From: Stenotrophomonas maltophilia
GTDB lineage: Bacteria > Pseudomonadota > Gammaproteobacteria > Xanthomonadales > Xanthomonadaceae
NCBI RefSeq assembly: GCF_003205835.1
Contig: NZ_CP029773.1
Location: 4,248,501 to 4,312,500 of the forward strand
DNA: 64,000 nucleotides
Reading direction: 5' to 3'
Below are positions 1-7,051 of the stretch, in pieces. Position 1 is the stretch's first letter. Every line of letters begins with the position of its first letter. The notes below the pieces were generated by a model. It ran no database searches and was not told where the DNA came from. It saw nothing but the letters and a program-made list of their open reading frames with translations. Made by a program: the position numbers and the translations under genes.

Positions 1-1997
1 ATCTGGACAACGCACAGGTCCGCGACGTGCTGCTGACCACCGCCCGCGACCTGGGCGATCCGGGCATTGATGAGATCTACGGCTGGGGCATGGTCGACCT
101 GCGCAAGGCCATCGAAGGCTACGGTTCGCTGCGTGTGGACACCAACGTGGCAATGAACCAGAAGGCCGGCGGCCTGAAGGTCTGGGAAGGCGACGCCTGG
201 GATGACTGGACCAACGACATCGGCGGCCCCGGCAAGCTGACCAAGTCCGGCATCGGCTGGCTGCGCCTGAGCGGCAACAACACCTTCAACGGCGCAATGC
301 TGCAGGACGGCACGCTGGAATTGAACGGTGCCAACACGCTCACGTCAGCGATCGAGGTCCAGGGTGGCCAGTTCCTGCTCAACGGCAGCCTGGTCTCCAC
401 CGCGCTGAACACCACCGGTGGCGTAAGCACGGTCAGCGCCAGCGGCCTGCTGAAGGACAGCAACCTGACCGTCAACGGTGGCGTGGTGTCCTTCAACGGC
501 ACGCAGACTGGCGGCACCACCACGGTCGGTGTCAACGGCCTGCTGAAGGGTGTCGGTACGCTGGGCACCACCCGTGTGGACGGCATCATCGCGCCCGGAA
601 ACTCGATCGGCACGCTGACCATCAACGGCGACTACGTGCAGGGCGCAACCGGCATCTATGCGGCCGAGCTCGCGCCGGGCGGGCGCAGTGACCAGCTGCG
701 CGTGACCGGCACCGCCACCCTCGGCGGCACCCTGGTCGCACTGCCGGAGCCGGGCACCTACTACCTCGGCGAACAGTTCAACTTCATCCGTGCCGACGGC
801 GGCGTCAACGGACAGTTCGCCAGCACCGACTTCAGTGCGTTCTCTCCGTTCCTGAAGTTCAGCCTCGCCTACGGCGCCAACGGCACTCGCATCGACGTGG
901 CGCGCGGTGCCTCGCTGGCCAGCGCCGCCAACACGCGCAACCAACGTGCAGTGGCGACCGCTGCCGACCTGTTGGCGATCAACCAGGGCCTGCCCAAGCC
1001 GCTGACCCAGCTGTTCCCGCAGCAGGTCGGCAGCGTGCTCGACGGCCTCAGCGGCGAGCTGCATGCGGCCACCGCGCTGGCGCTGGTCGAAGGCAGCCGC
1101 TATGTACGCGACGCCGCACTGTCACGTCGTCCCGGTACAGCGGCGCCAGGTGCCGACACGGCCGACGCCACCGGCGCATGGGTGCAGGCGATCGGTGGCA
1201 ACAGCAAGCTGGACGGCGACGTCAACACCGCACGTACCGAAGCCAACAGTAACGGCCTGCTGATCGGCATCGACCGCGAGTTCTCCGGCTGGCAGGTCGG
1301 CGTGCTGGCCGGCGCCGGCCGAACCGACGTGAAGCAGCAGGAGCGTCGAGCCAAGTCGAAGATCGACAACACCCATTTCGGTGCCTATGCGGGCCACAAC
1401 TGGGGTGGTTTCGGCCTGCGCGGTGGCGTGGCCTGGAGCAAGCACAAGGTGAAGAGCACGCGTGATGTCGACTTCGCTGGCTTCAGCGACAGCCTGAGCG
1501 CGCGCTACAACGCGCATACCCGCCAGGCCTTCATCGAAGCCGGCTATCGCTTTGGTGGTCCAGAGGCCGGACTGGAGCCGTACCTGCAGGTCGCACGCGT
1601 GGAGGTCGACCTGAAGCAGATCAACGAACGCGGCGGTGCGGCTGCCCTGCACGGCAAGGTGGACGACACCGGCACCACGATCGCCACGGCGGGCGTGCGC
1701 TTCGACAAGGGCCTGAAGGCATCGTTCCAGCAGGACAGCTGGCTGCACCTGCGTGGCGGAGTCGGCTATCGCCGTGCCTCCGGCGACCGCAGCCAGGTCG
1801 GCAACCTCGCCTTCGCCAACAGCAGCACCACCTTCGTGGTCGAGGGCGCTCCGATTGCAGACAACGCCGTAGTGGCCGAGCTGGGCCTGGCGGCGTGGCT
1901 GACGCCGCGCCAGCAGCTGGAGCTGGGCTACAGCGGCCAGTACGGCAGCGAGAGCCGCGATCACAGTGCGAATGTGCGCTGGTCGGTGCGCTTCTAG
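1..1997 (+). CDS. Autotransporter subtilase, 3' part (5' end outside window)
   Basis: Only the last 664 residues are visible; the reading frame is open from base 3 to the stop at 1995-1997. The first residues (LDNAQVRDVLLTTARDLG...GWGMVDLRKAI) match the end of a subtilisin-fold (S8) catalytic domain, so the catalytic triad lies upstream of the window. Next comes a Gly/Thr/Asn-rich stretch with repeated NG and GG turns (roughly 65-230 of the visible part), typical of an autotransporter passenger beta-helix. A C-terminal barrel of about 280 residues starts near TGAWVQAIGGNSKLDGD and ends in the outer-membrane signature SVRF with terminal Phe. It is thus a self-secreted serine protease of the type V pathway, acting at the cell surface. 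A strong terminator follows. Confidence 0.9.
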   Translation, partial: LDNAQVRDVLLTTARDLGDPGIDEIYGWGMVDLRKAIEGYGSLRVDTNVAMNQKAGGLKVWEGDAWDDWTNDIGGPGKLTKSGIGWLRLSGNNTFNGAMLQDGTLELNGANTLTSAIEVQGGQFLLNGSLVSTALNTTGGVSTVSASGLLKDSNLTVNGGVVSFNGTQTGGTTTVGVNGLLKGVGTLGTTRVDGIIAPGNSIGTLTINGDYVQGATGIYAAELAPGGRSDQLRVTGTATLGGTLVALPEPGTYYLGEQFNFIRADGGVNGQFASTDFSAFSPFLKFSLAYGANGTRIDVARGASLASAANTRNQRAVATAADLLAINQGLPKPLTQLFPQQVGSVLDGLSGELHAATALALVEGSRYVRDAALSRRPGTAAPGADTADATGAWVQAIGGNSKLDGDVNTARTEANSNGLLIGIDREFSGWQVGVLAGAGRTDVKQQERRAKSKIDNTHFGAYAGHNWGGFGLRGGVAWSKHKVKSTRDVDFAGFSDSLSARYNAHTRQAFIEAGYRFGGPEAGLEPYLQVARVEVDLKQINERGGAAALHGKVDDTGTTIATAGVRFDKGLKASFQQDSWLHLRGGVGYRRASGDRSQVGNLAFANSSTTFVVEGAPIADNAVVAELGLAAWLTPRQQLELGYSGQYGSESRDHSANVRWSVRF

Positions 1998-2025
1998 TTC
2001 CAGGCACGTGTTCTCTTGACGGGTT

Positions 2026-2053
2026 GGGGCGGCCTCAGGGCCGCCCCCTTTTT
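2026..2053. terminator. Rho-independent terminator after the autotransporter
   Basis: GGGGCGGCC (2026-2034) pairs with GGCCGCCCC (2039-2047) and is followed by CTTTTT (2048-2053). It sits between the convergent autotransporter and MFS genes; the T run favours the + strand. Confidence 0.8.
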
Positions 2054-2069
2054 CATCCACCGCCCAAGG

Positions 2070-3257
2070 CTATGCGCGGCATGGCCACGCCGCGACAGCG
2101 ATCAGGCTGGCCAGTGGCAGCAGCAGGCCATAGGCCACCAACGGCCACACCGTATCCCCCGGCAGCAGCACGGTAGCCAATGTCCCGAAGCCGGCCACGA
2201 TCACGCTCTGTACGGCGTAATACAGCGCCACCGCCATGCCGGACACATCGGCGAAGTCTCGCAGCGCGCCGTTGGCGGCCACCGAGACCACCATCACCAG
2301 CCCTACGGCAATGCCCCACATGGGCAGCACGACAGTGGCGAATGAGAATGGCAACGCCGTACCGAGTGCCAGCAGCAGCCCACCTGCCACCATCACGCAC
2401 AGGCCACGCACGAAGGTTCCGCGCGTATTCCAGCGTGCGATGAAGACGTTCGCCATGCGCGAGGTGATGATCATCATCAGCGCCACCGTTGCGAATGCCA
2501 GGCTGAACGCGATCGACGAGTACTGCATGCGCCCGACCAGCACGCGCGGTGCGATCGAGAAGAACACAAAGAACGTCCCCATCGCGGCACTGAACCCCAG
2601 CGTGTATGTCCAGAAGGCGCCACTGCCAAGCATCCTCCGCAGTGCCGGACGCGCCTCTCTGCTGCCTGCTGGTCGGGTTTCCTGCCACTGGCGCTGCGCG
2701 CGCAGCCAGGCGATCAGGCCAAGCACACCCAGCAACACGAAGATCGCACGCCAGCCCGCTGCCGTGGCCACCAGCGCACCCAGCATCGGCCCCAGCGCCG
2801 GCACGAAGGCCAGCATCGAGGCGAACAGCCCATACAGCGACGCGCCTTCGCGTGTATCGGCATACACATCACGCACCGTGGCAAAGGTCGCCACCAGTGC
2901 CGCCGACGCCCCCACCGCCTGCACGGTGCGCCAGGCCAGGAATGCCCCGCCACTGCTGGACAGCGCCAACGCAATCGACGCGACGATGAACAGCAATGCA
3001 CCCAGCAGCAGCACCGGCCGCCGCCCGATGCGATCGGACAACGGGCCGAACAGCAACTGGCCCAAGCCGAGCACCAGCAGGTAGATGCTCAGCGTGAGCT
3101 GCACCACCGCTGGTGATGTCTGCAATGCCTGCGGCATCACCGGTACCACGGGAAGATAGATATCCATGGCCAGCGAGGCCAGGAGGTCGAACGGCGCCAT
3201 CAGCGCAATGGCCGATGGCAGGGTATGGGCCCAACGCGGGGTCTGACGATTGAACAT
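2070..3257 (-). CDS. CmlA/FloR-like MFS drug efflux pump
   Basis: A 395-residue, 12-segment major facilitator pump predicted to export amphenicol-type drugs across the inner membrane by proton antiport. The N-terminal motif PFDLLASLAMDIYLP (22-36), the motif A region GPLSDRIGRRP (71-81) and ATVRDVYA are very close to the plasmid-borne CmlA/FloR family as I recall it; FFVFFSIAP in the second half fits too. The start at 3257 is chosen because GGCGGAGA lies a few bases upstream; an upstream extension of 23 residues is possible but has no ribosome site. It lies 198 bases downstream of a LysR gene on the same strand, and the gap carries a structured leader (separate entry). The substrate is inferred from family only; resistance is not shown by sequence. 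Confidence 0.8.
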   Translation of the reverse strand: MFNRQTPRWAHTLPSAIALMAPFDLLASLAMDIYLPVVPVMPQALQTSPAVVQLTLSIYLLVLGLGQLLFGPLSDRIGRRPVLLLGALLFIVASIALALSSSGGAFLAWRTVQAVGASAALVATFATVRDVYADTREGASLYGLFASMLAFVPALGPMLGALVATAAGWRAIFVLLGVLGLIAWLRAQRQWQETRPAGSREARPALRRMLGSGAFWTYTLGFSAAMGTFFVFFSIAPRVLVGRMQYSSIAFSLAFATVALMMIITSRMANVFIARWNTRGTFVRGLCVMVAGGLLLALGTALPFSFATVVLPMWGIAVGLVMVVSVAANGALRDFADVSGMAVALYYAVQSVIVAGFGTLATVLLPGDTVWPLVAYGLLLPLASLIAVAAWPCRA

Positions 3258-3284
3258 GGGGAATCTCCGCCCAGAGTGAATCCG

Positions 3285-3354
3285 GCGGTGATCCATCCAC
3301 CTCGCGTGCATCGCAGGGGCGATCACCGCAACAACGTCTGCATCGTTGTTGCGG
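3285..3354 (-). promoter_or_regulatory. Structured leader with two mutually exclusive hairpins
   Basis: On the minus-strand transcript, CCGCAACAACG (3354-3344) pairs perfectly with CGTTGTTGCGG (3336-3326) around a 7-base loop. The 3' arm overlaps GCGGTGATC (3329-3321), which can pair instead with GATCACCGC (3293-3285), just ahead of the ribosome site of the MFS gene. A short open frame (3400-3356, MDTMNNGNG..., 14 codons, or 11 codons from the second Met) ends one base before the first hairpin. Sequence pairing is direct; a regulatory role is inferred. Confidence 0.5.
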
Positions 3355-3455
3355 CTCAGCGAACTGTCTGCGGACCGTTCCCGTTGTTCATGGTGTCCAT
3401 CGAATGCGAATGCAGGTGGCGCAAGTGTAGCAATCGTCCAGCTGCCGGGCGGAGC

Positions 3456-4370
3456 TCAGGCCAGGGGCAACATGTCGATGCGCCTGCACGGCGTTTCCTT
3501 CACCTGCTCGATCAGCCGTCGCACCACGGGCGAGGTCTCCCCACGCCGGTACTGCACAGCGATGGTCGAGACGATGGTGGGACCGGCCAGTGGCAGGTAG
3601 ATCATCCCGGGCAGCACCAGCTTGCGTTGCAGCACCGATGGCACGATCGCCACCGAACCGACGCCGACCGATACCTCGGCCAACACCGCCGCGAGATGCC
3701 CGGGCTGGGAACGGATACGAGGAATGAAACCGCCGCGACGCCCGACTTCCATTGCACCCACCGGCTGCTCCGGCATGACGAAGCCCTCCCGGGCCAAAGA
3801 TGCCGGCTGTACCGGCGCCCTGGCCCGCGCCAGCGGATGGGTTTCCGGCAGCGCCACGCAGAACTGGTCTTCGACCAGGGTGTGTTCGCCGAAACTGTCG
3901 GGTACATCCATCGGAGGCCGGCAGAACACCACATCGACCCGTCCTTCCTGCAGCAGCTGCGGGAGCTCGCCCATCGGCCATTCGCTCACCTGCAGTTCCA
4001 CGCCCGGGTAGCGGCTGCGGAACCGGCTGAGCTGATCCTGCAACGCGCCGGCATACAGCGCCGAGCCGACGTAGCCAATCTCGATCTTGCCGATCTCCCC
4101 CCGCCCGGCGCGCCGGCCCATGGTTTCGGCCTGTTCGAACCGGCGCAGCACATCACGGGCTTCCACCAGGAACACCTCGCCTGCGGAGGTCAGCAGCACC
4201 TCCCGCCGGCCGCGGTCGAACAGGCGCGTGCCGAGGCGACGCTCGATGTCCTGGATCTGCACGCTCAGCGTTGGAGTAGCAATTCCCAGGCGCAGGGCAG
4301 CGCGACCGAAGTGCAGCTCCTCGGCCAGGGTGACGAAGTACTCCAGGTGACGGCGTTCCATGGGCGGCAT
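3456..4370 (-). CDS. LysR-family transcriptional regulator
   Basis: A 304-residue LysR-type regulator. The N-terminal winged helix (about 4-62: RRHLEYFVTLAEELHFGRAALRL, then TPTLSVQIQDIERRLGTRLFDR) is canonical and is followed by a periplasmic-binding-like effector domain (about 95-300). It is divergent from the DHA2 MFS gene with a 98-bp gap holding a T-N11-A palindrome, the usual arrangement in which the regulator controls both itself and the neighbour. The CmlA-like pump lies downstream on the same strand. The start could be Met1 (4370) or Met4 (4361); neither has a clear ribosome site. The effector is unknown. Confidence 0.9.
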   Translation of the reverse strand: MPPMERRHLEYFVTLAEELHFGRAALRLGIATPTLSVQIQDIERRLGTRLFDRGRREVLLTSAGEVFLVEARDVLRRFEQAETMGRRAGRGEIGKIEIGYVGSALYAGALQDQLSRFRSRYPGVELQVSEWPMGELPQLLQEGRVDVVFCRPPMDVPDSFGEHTLVEDQFCVALPETHPLARARAPVQPASLAREGFVMPEQPVGAMEVGRRGGFIPRIRSQPGHLAAVLAEVSVGVGSVAIVPSVLQRKLVLPGMIYLPLAGPTIVSTIAVQYRRGETSPVVRRLIEQVKETPCRRIDMLPLA

Positions 4371-4372
4371 TT

Positions 4373-4391
4373 CGTTAGGTTCAAGCTAACG
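4373..4391. promoter_or_regulatory. Probable LysR operator
   Basis: CGTTAG-N7-CTAACG, a 6-bp-arm dyad containing the T-N11-A pattern typical of LysR boxes, lies in the divergent promoter region and directly abuts the LysR start codon, which suggests autorepression as well as control of the MFS gene. Function inferred. Confidence 0.5.
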
Positions 4392-4468
4392 TAACCAGAA
4401 AACACCGAGAATGAAACAAACACCGATCATTGATGGAATGGCCGTCCTCCCCTTCCTGCGAGTGACCG

Positions 4469-5959
4469 GTGCCGCCCTCTCCTCCCCCTTCGCCTGCACG
4501 GCACACGCTGCCTGACGCCGTCCTGCTGGTGGCCTCGCTGGGCTGTACGATGACCGTGCTGGAGACCAATGCCGTCGCGGTCGCATTGCCCAGCATCGCG
4601 CGTGACCTGCACGCCGGATTCGCCGATATCGAGTGGGTGATCAGTGCCTACATCCTGTCCTTCACCTCACTGCTGCTGCCCGCCGGCGCTGTCGCCGACC
4701 GCTACGGCCGCCGCCGGGTGCTGCTGATCGGCATCAGCCTGTTCGCCCTCACCTCTCTGCTCTGTGCACTGGCGCCCGGTGCCACCCTGCTCTACCTGGC
4801 GCGGGCACTGCAGGGCATTGGTGCTGCCTTTCTGCTGGCACCCTCGCTGTCGATCATCGGCCACACGTACCACGAGGGGGCTGCCAAGGACACCGCATGG
4901 GCGTTCTGGGGCACAGCCATGGGCGTGATGATGGTACTCTCACCGCTGATCGGCGGCCTGTTGTCCGCGCTCTGGGGCTGGCGCGCGGTGTTCATCGCGA
5001 TCCTGCCGTTCCTGGCCCTGCTCGGCTACGGCACGCTGCGCTGGATACCCGAGTCGTCCGACAGCGTGGTCCGCCCGCTCGATCCGCCCGGCATCATCAC
5101 GTTCAGCGTTGCCATCTTCGGCATCGTGTTCTTCCTGGTGGAAGGACTGGCAGAAGGATGGTCATCGGCCCCGGCGCTGAGCGGGCTGGGCCTGGCCATC
5201 ATCATGGCTGTTGCCTTCGTCATCGTTGAACGGGCACGGTCACATCCCATGGTCGATCTCGGGCTGCTGGCCAGTCCGCGTTTCGTCGGCGCACTCATTG
5301 CCATGGTCGGCTATTCGGTCAGCGCACAGGTGATGGCATCGATGCTGCCGCAGTATCTGCAGAACGGCATCGGCCTGAGCGTACTGGCTGCCGGTGCTGG
5401 CATGCTTCCGTTCGCTGCGGCGATGCTGCTGTTTCCCAGCGTGGGCCGGCGGCTCGGTCGTCATCTGACCAGTCCGGCGGTGCTGGCGATCGGGCTGTCG
5501 GTCACCGCCGCGGGCAACGCCGTGGCCGGACTGGCTGCGTGGCAGCATCTGCCGCGGCTGGCACTCGTGGCAATGGTGGTGATCGGCGCCGGCGGCGGCA
5601 TCCTCAATGGCGAGACGTCCAAGGCCATCATCGGCGCGGCACCACGCGAGCGGGCCGGCATGGCCTCCGGCATCAGCGCGACCACGCGCTTTGTCGGCAT
5701 CCTGCTCGGTTTCACCGTGCTGTCCAGTGCCTTGAGCCTGGGCATCCGCAGCGCACTGTCCGCGGCGGTTCCCGCGCGCGACGTACTGCCCATGGCCGAT
5801 GCGATCGCTACCGGAACCTTCGCCGATGCACGCGCCGCCACCTTCGCACAGGCGATCTACAGCCATGGATTCGCCAGTGCACTGTGGACGTCGGCGATGG
5901 CCGCGGTGCTGGCCGGCCTTGCGGTGTTGCTGCTGGGCCGTAGCACCACGCAGCGATGA
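4469..5959 (+). CDS. DHA2-family (14-TMS) MFS drug transporter
   Basis: A 496-residue inner-membrane proton antiporter of the 14-segment DHA2 branch (EmrB/QacA type). Family signs are LETNAVAVALPSIARDL in helix 1, motif A GAVADRYGRRR (73-83) and the motif C-like GGLLSALWGWRAVFI. The length fits the 14-helix group. The start is GTG at 4469 with only a weak upstream purine tract; no better in-frame start precedes the first helix. It is divergent from the LysR gene and followed by a GC hairpin (5988-6006) before a convergent gene. Substrates are unknown; QacA-like or EmrB-like multidrug export is the family norm. Confidence 0.85.
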   Translation: MPPSPPPSPARHTLPDAVLLVASLGCTMTVLETNAVAVALPSIARDLHAGFADIEWVISAYILSFTSLLLPAGAVADRYGRRRVLLIGISLFALTSLLCALAPGATLLYLARALQGIGAAFLLAPSLSIIGHTYHEGAAKDTAWAFWGTAMGVMMVLSPLIGGLLSALWGWRAVFIAILPFLALLGYGTLRWIPESSDSVVRPLDPPGIITFSVAIFGIVFFLVEGLAEGWSSAPALSGLGLAIIMAVAFVIVERARSHPMVDLGLLASPRFVGALIAMVGYSVSAQVMASMLPQYLQNGIGLSVLAAGAGMLPFAAAMLLFPSVGRRLGRHLTSPAVLAIGLSVTAAGNAVAGLAAWQHLPRLALVAMVVIGAGGGILNGETSKAIIGAAPRERAGMASGISATTRFVGILLGFTVLSSALSLGIRSALSAAVPARDVLPMADAIATGTFADARAATFAQAIYSHGFASALWTSAMAAVLAGLAVLLLGRSTTQR

Positions 5960-5987
5960 TGTTGGAGCGCTGGTTGCAAAGATGGCC

Positions 5988-6006
5988 GGGGCAGCCACGC
6001 TGCCCC
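5988..6006. terminator. Intergenic hairpin between convergent genes
   Basis: GGGGCAGC-CAC-GCTGCCCC, an 8-bp perfect stem with a 3-base loop and no T run. It may limit read-through between the convergent MFS and ferritin-like genes. Confidence 0.35.
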
Positions 6007-6044
6007 GACCGTGGCGGCCCCGGGGAGAAGGCCGCCGATGATCG

Positions 6045-6497
6045 TCAGGCCGCCTTCATGGCGTGCTTGCGCGCACGCATCACGTTGTGGCACTCCTGCA
6101 CTTCAGGCAGCAACTGGGTGACTTCCTGGCGCACGGCCGGCGGCAGTTCGTTGTCCTTCAGCACGTCCTTGAACGCGCCAAGCAGCCGGTCTTCGGACTC
6201 TTCCAGCTCGGCCACGTAACCATAGTTGGTGTCGCCGAATGCGGCGCGGACCTTGCCATAGAACTGCTGCATCGAACCGACCACGGTGCCGTGCTCGGCC
6301 GGCTTGCCACCGCTGGCAGCAACCGAGCCGCTCAGTGCGGCGACGATGCGGCCCTTGACGCCGGCAATGCGGGTGAACAGGGCCGACAGCTCGGCGTCCT
6401 TTACCTTGGTCGCCGCTTCTTCATAGAACGACTTGCCATCACGGGCAATCTCGATCAGGTCGTTGAGGCGGTGTTCGATGGTGGACTGGGTGCTCAT
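6045..6497 (-). CDS. PA2169-family four-helix-bundle protein (DUF2383)
   Basis: A 150-residue soluble protein of the ferritin-like PA2169/DUF2383 family: STIEHRLNDLIEIARDGKSFYEEAA, then ELSALFTRIA and YVAELEESEDRLLGAFKDVL, with the spaced Glu residues of a four-helix bundle. Related proteins respond to envelope or oxidative stress, but no reaction is established. The start at 6497 (MSTQS) is fixed by AGGAG a few bases upstream; a longer reading in the same frame has no ribosome site. Single-gene unit, convergent with the MFS pump. Confidence 0.8.
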   Translation of the reverse strand: MSTQSTIEHRLNDLIEIARDGKSFYEEAATKVKDAELSALFTRIAGVKGRIVAALSGSVAASGGKPAEHGTVVGSMQQFYGKVRAAFGDTNYGYVAELEESEDRLLGAFKDVLKDNELPPAVRQEVTQLLPEVQECHNVMRARKHAMKAA

Positions 6498-6693
6498 GGA
6501 ATCGCTCCTGTGTGCTCGATGGTCTATGGAGAATGACAGCGCGAGTGCGTTGCCTTCGGGACCACTGTGGAGGTTTGAATGTGCCGATTGGGTGAGTACG
6601 AATTGATGCATGCATCACCACCCTCAACGCGCCCTGACTCCTTCATCCCGTCACATTTCCGCGTTCACGGCACCTGAGCAGAACGCCGACGAT

Positions 6694-6804
6694 TCACCAT
6701 GGCGCGATGACGATGATCAGCATCACCAGCAGTGCGATGGCAAGCACCAGCAACAGCACATGCCACTGCTTCCACGTGGGTCTTGGTTTGCCGGGTGTAT
6801 TCAT
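6694..6804 (-). CDS. 36-residue single-span membrane peptide
   Basis: A small gene easily missed by length filters. The ATG at 6804 is preceded by CCAGGAGA with good spacing. The peptide begins with a basic, polar head (MNTPGKPRPTWKQWH) followed by one strongly hydrophobic helix (VLLLVLAIALLVMLIIVIA) ending PW, as expected for a small inner-membrane protein with N-in or hairpin insertion. No family is recognised. It stands alone between the ferritin-like gene and the TonB-dependent receptor. It could be a regulator of a membrane complex; that is speculation. Confidence 0.6.
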   Translation of the reverse strand: MNTPGKPRPTWKQWHVLLLVLAIALLVMLIIVIAPW

Positions 6805-7051
6805 CGGATGTCTCCTGGAGTCTGTCATCAGCATGCAGCCAGACTGAAGCAGAGCGCCCTTGGTGCGCGTCGCGGTTTCGTGCATGGCCTGTGCATGAAC
6901 GTTGTATCCGGCGCGCGACGATAACGCGTCCATAACGTAATCGAGTTGTAAACGGAGTGTTAGGTTCCTTCCGATTCCGCACAGCGGGATTTCAGATCGG
7001 TTTCCACGCAGCGATGCGGAAACCCATTCAACTGGATTTGGAGAGAGCCAA

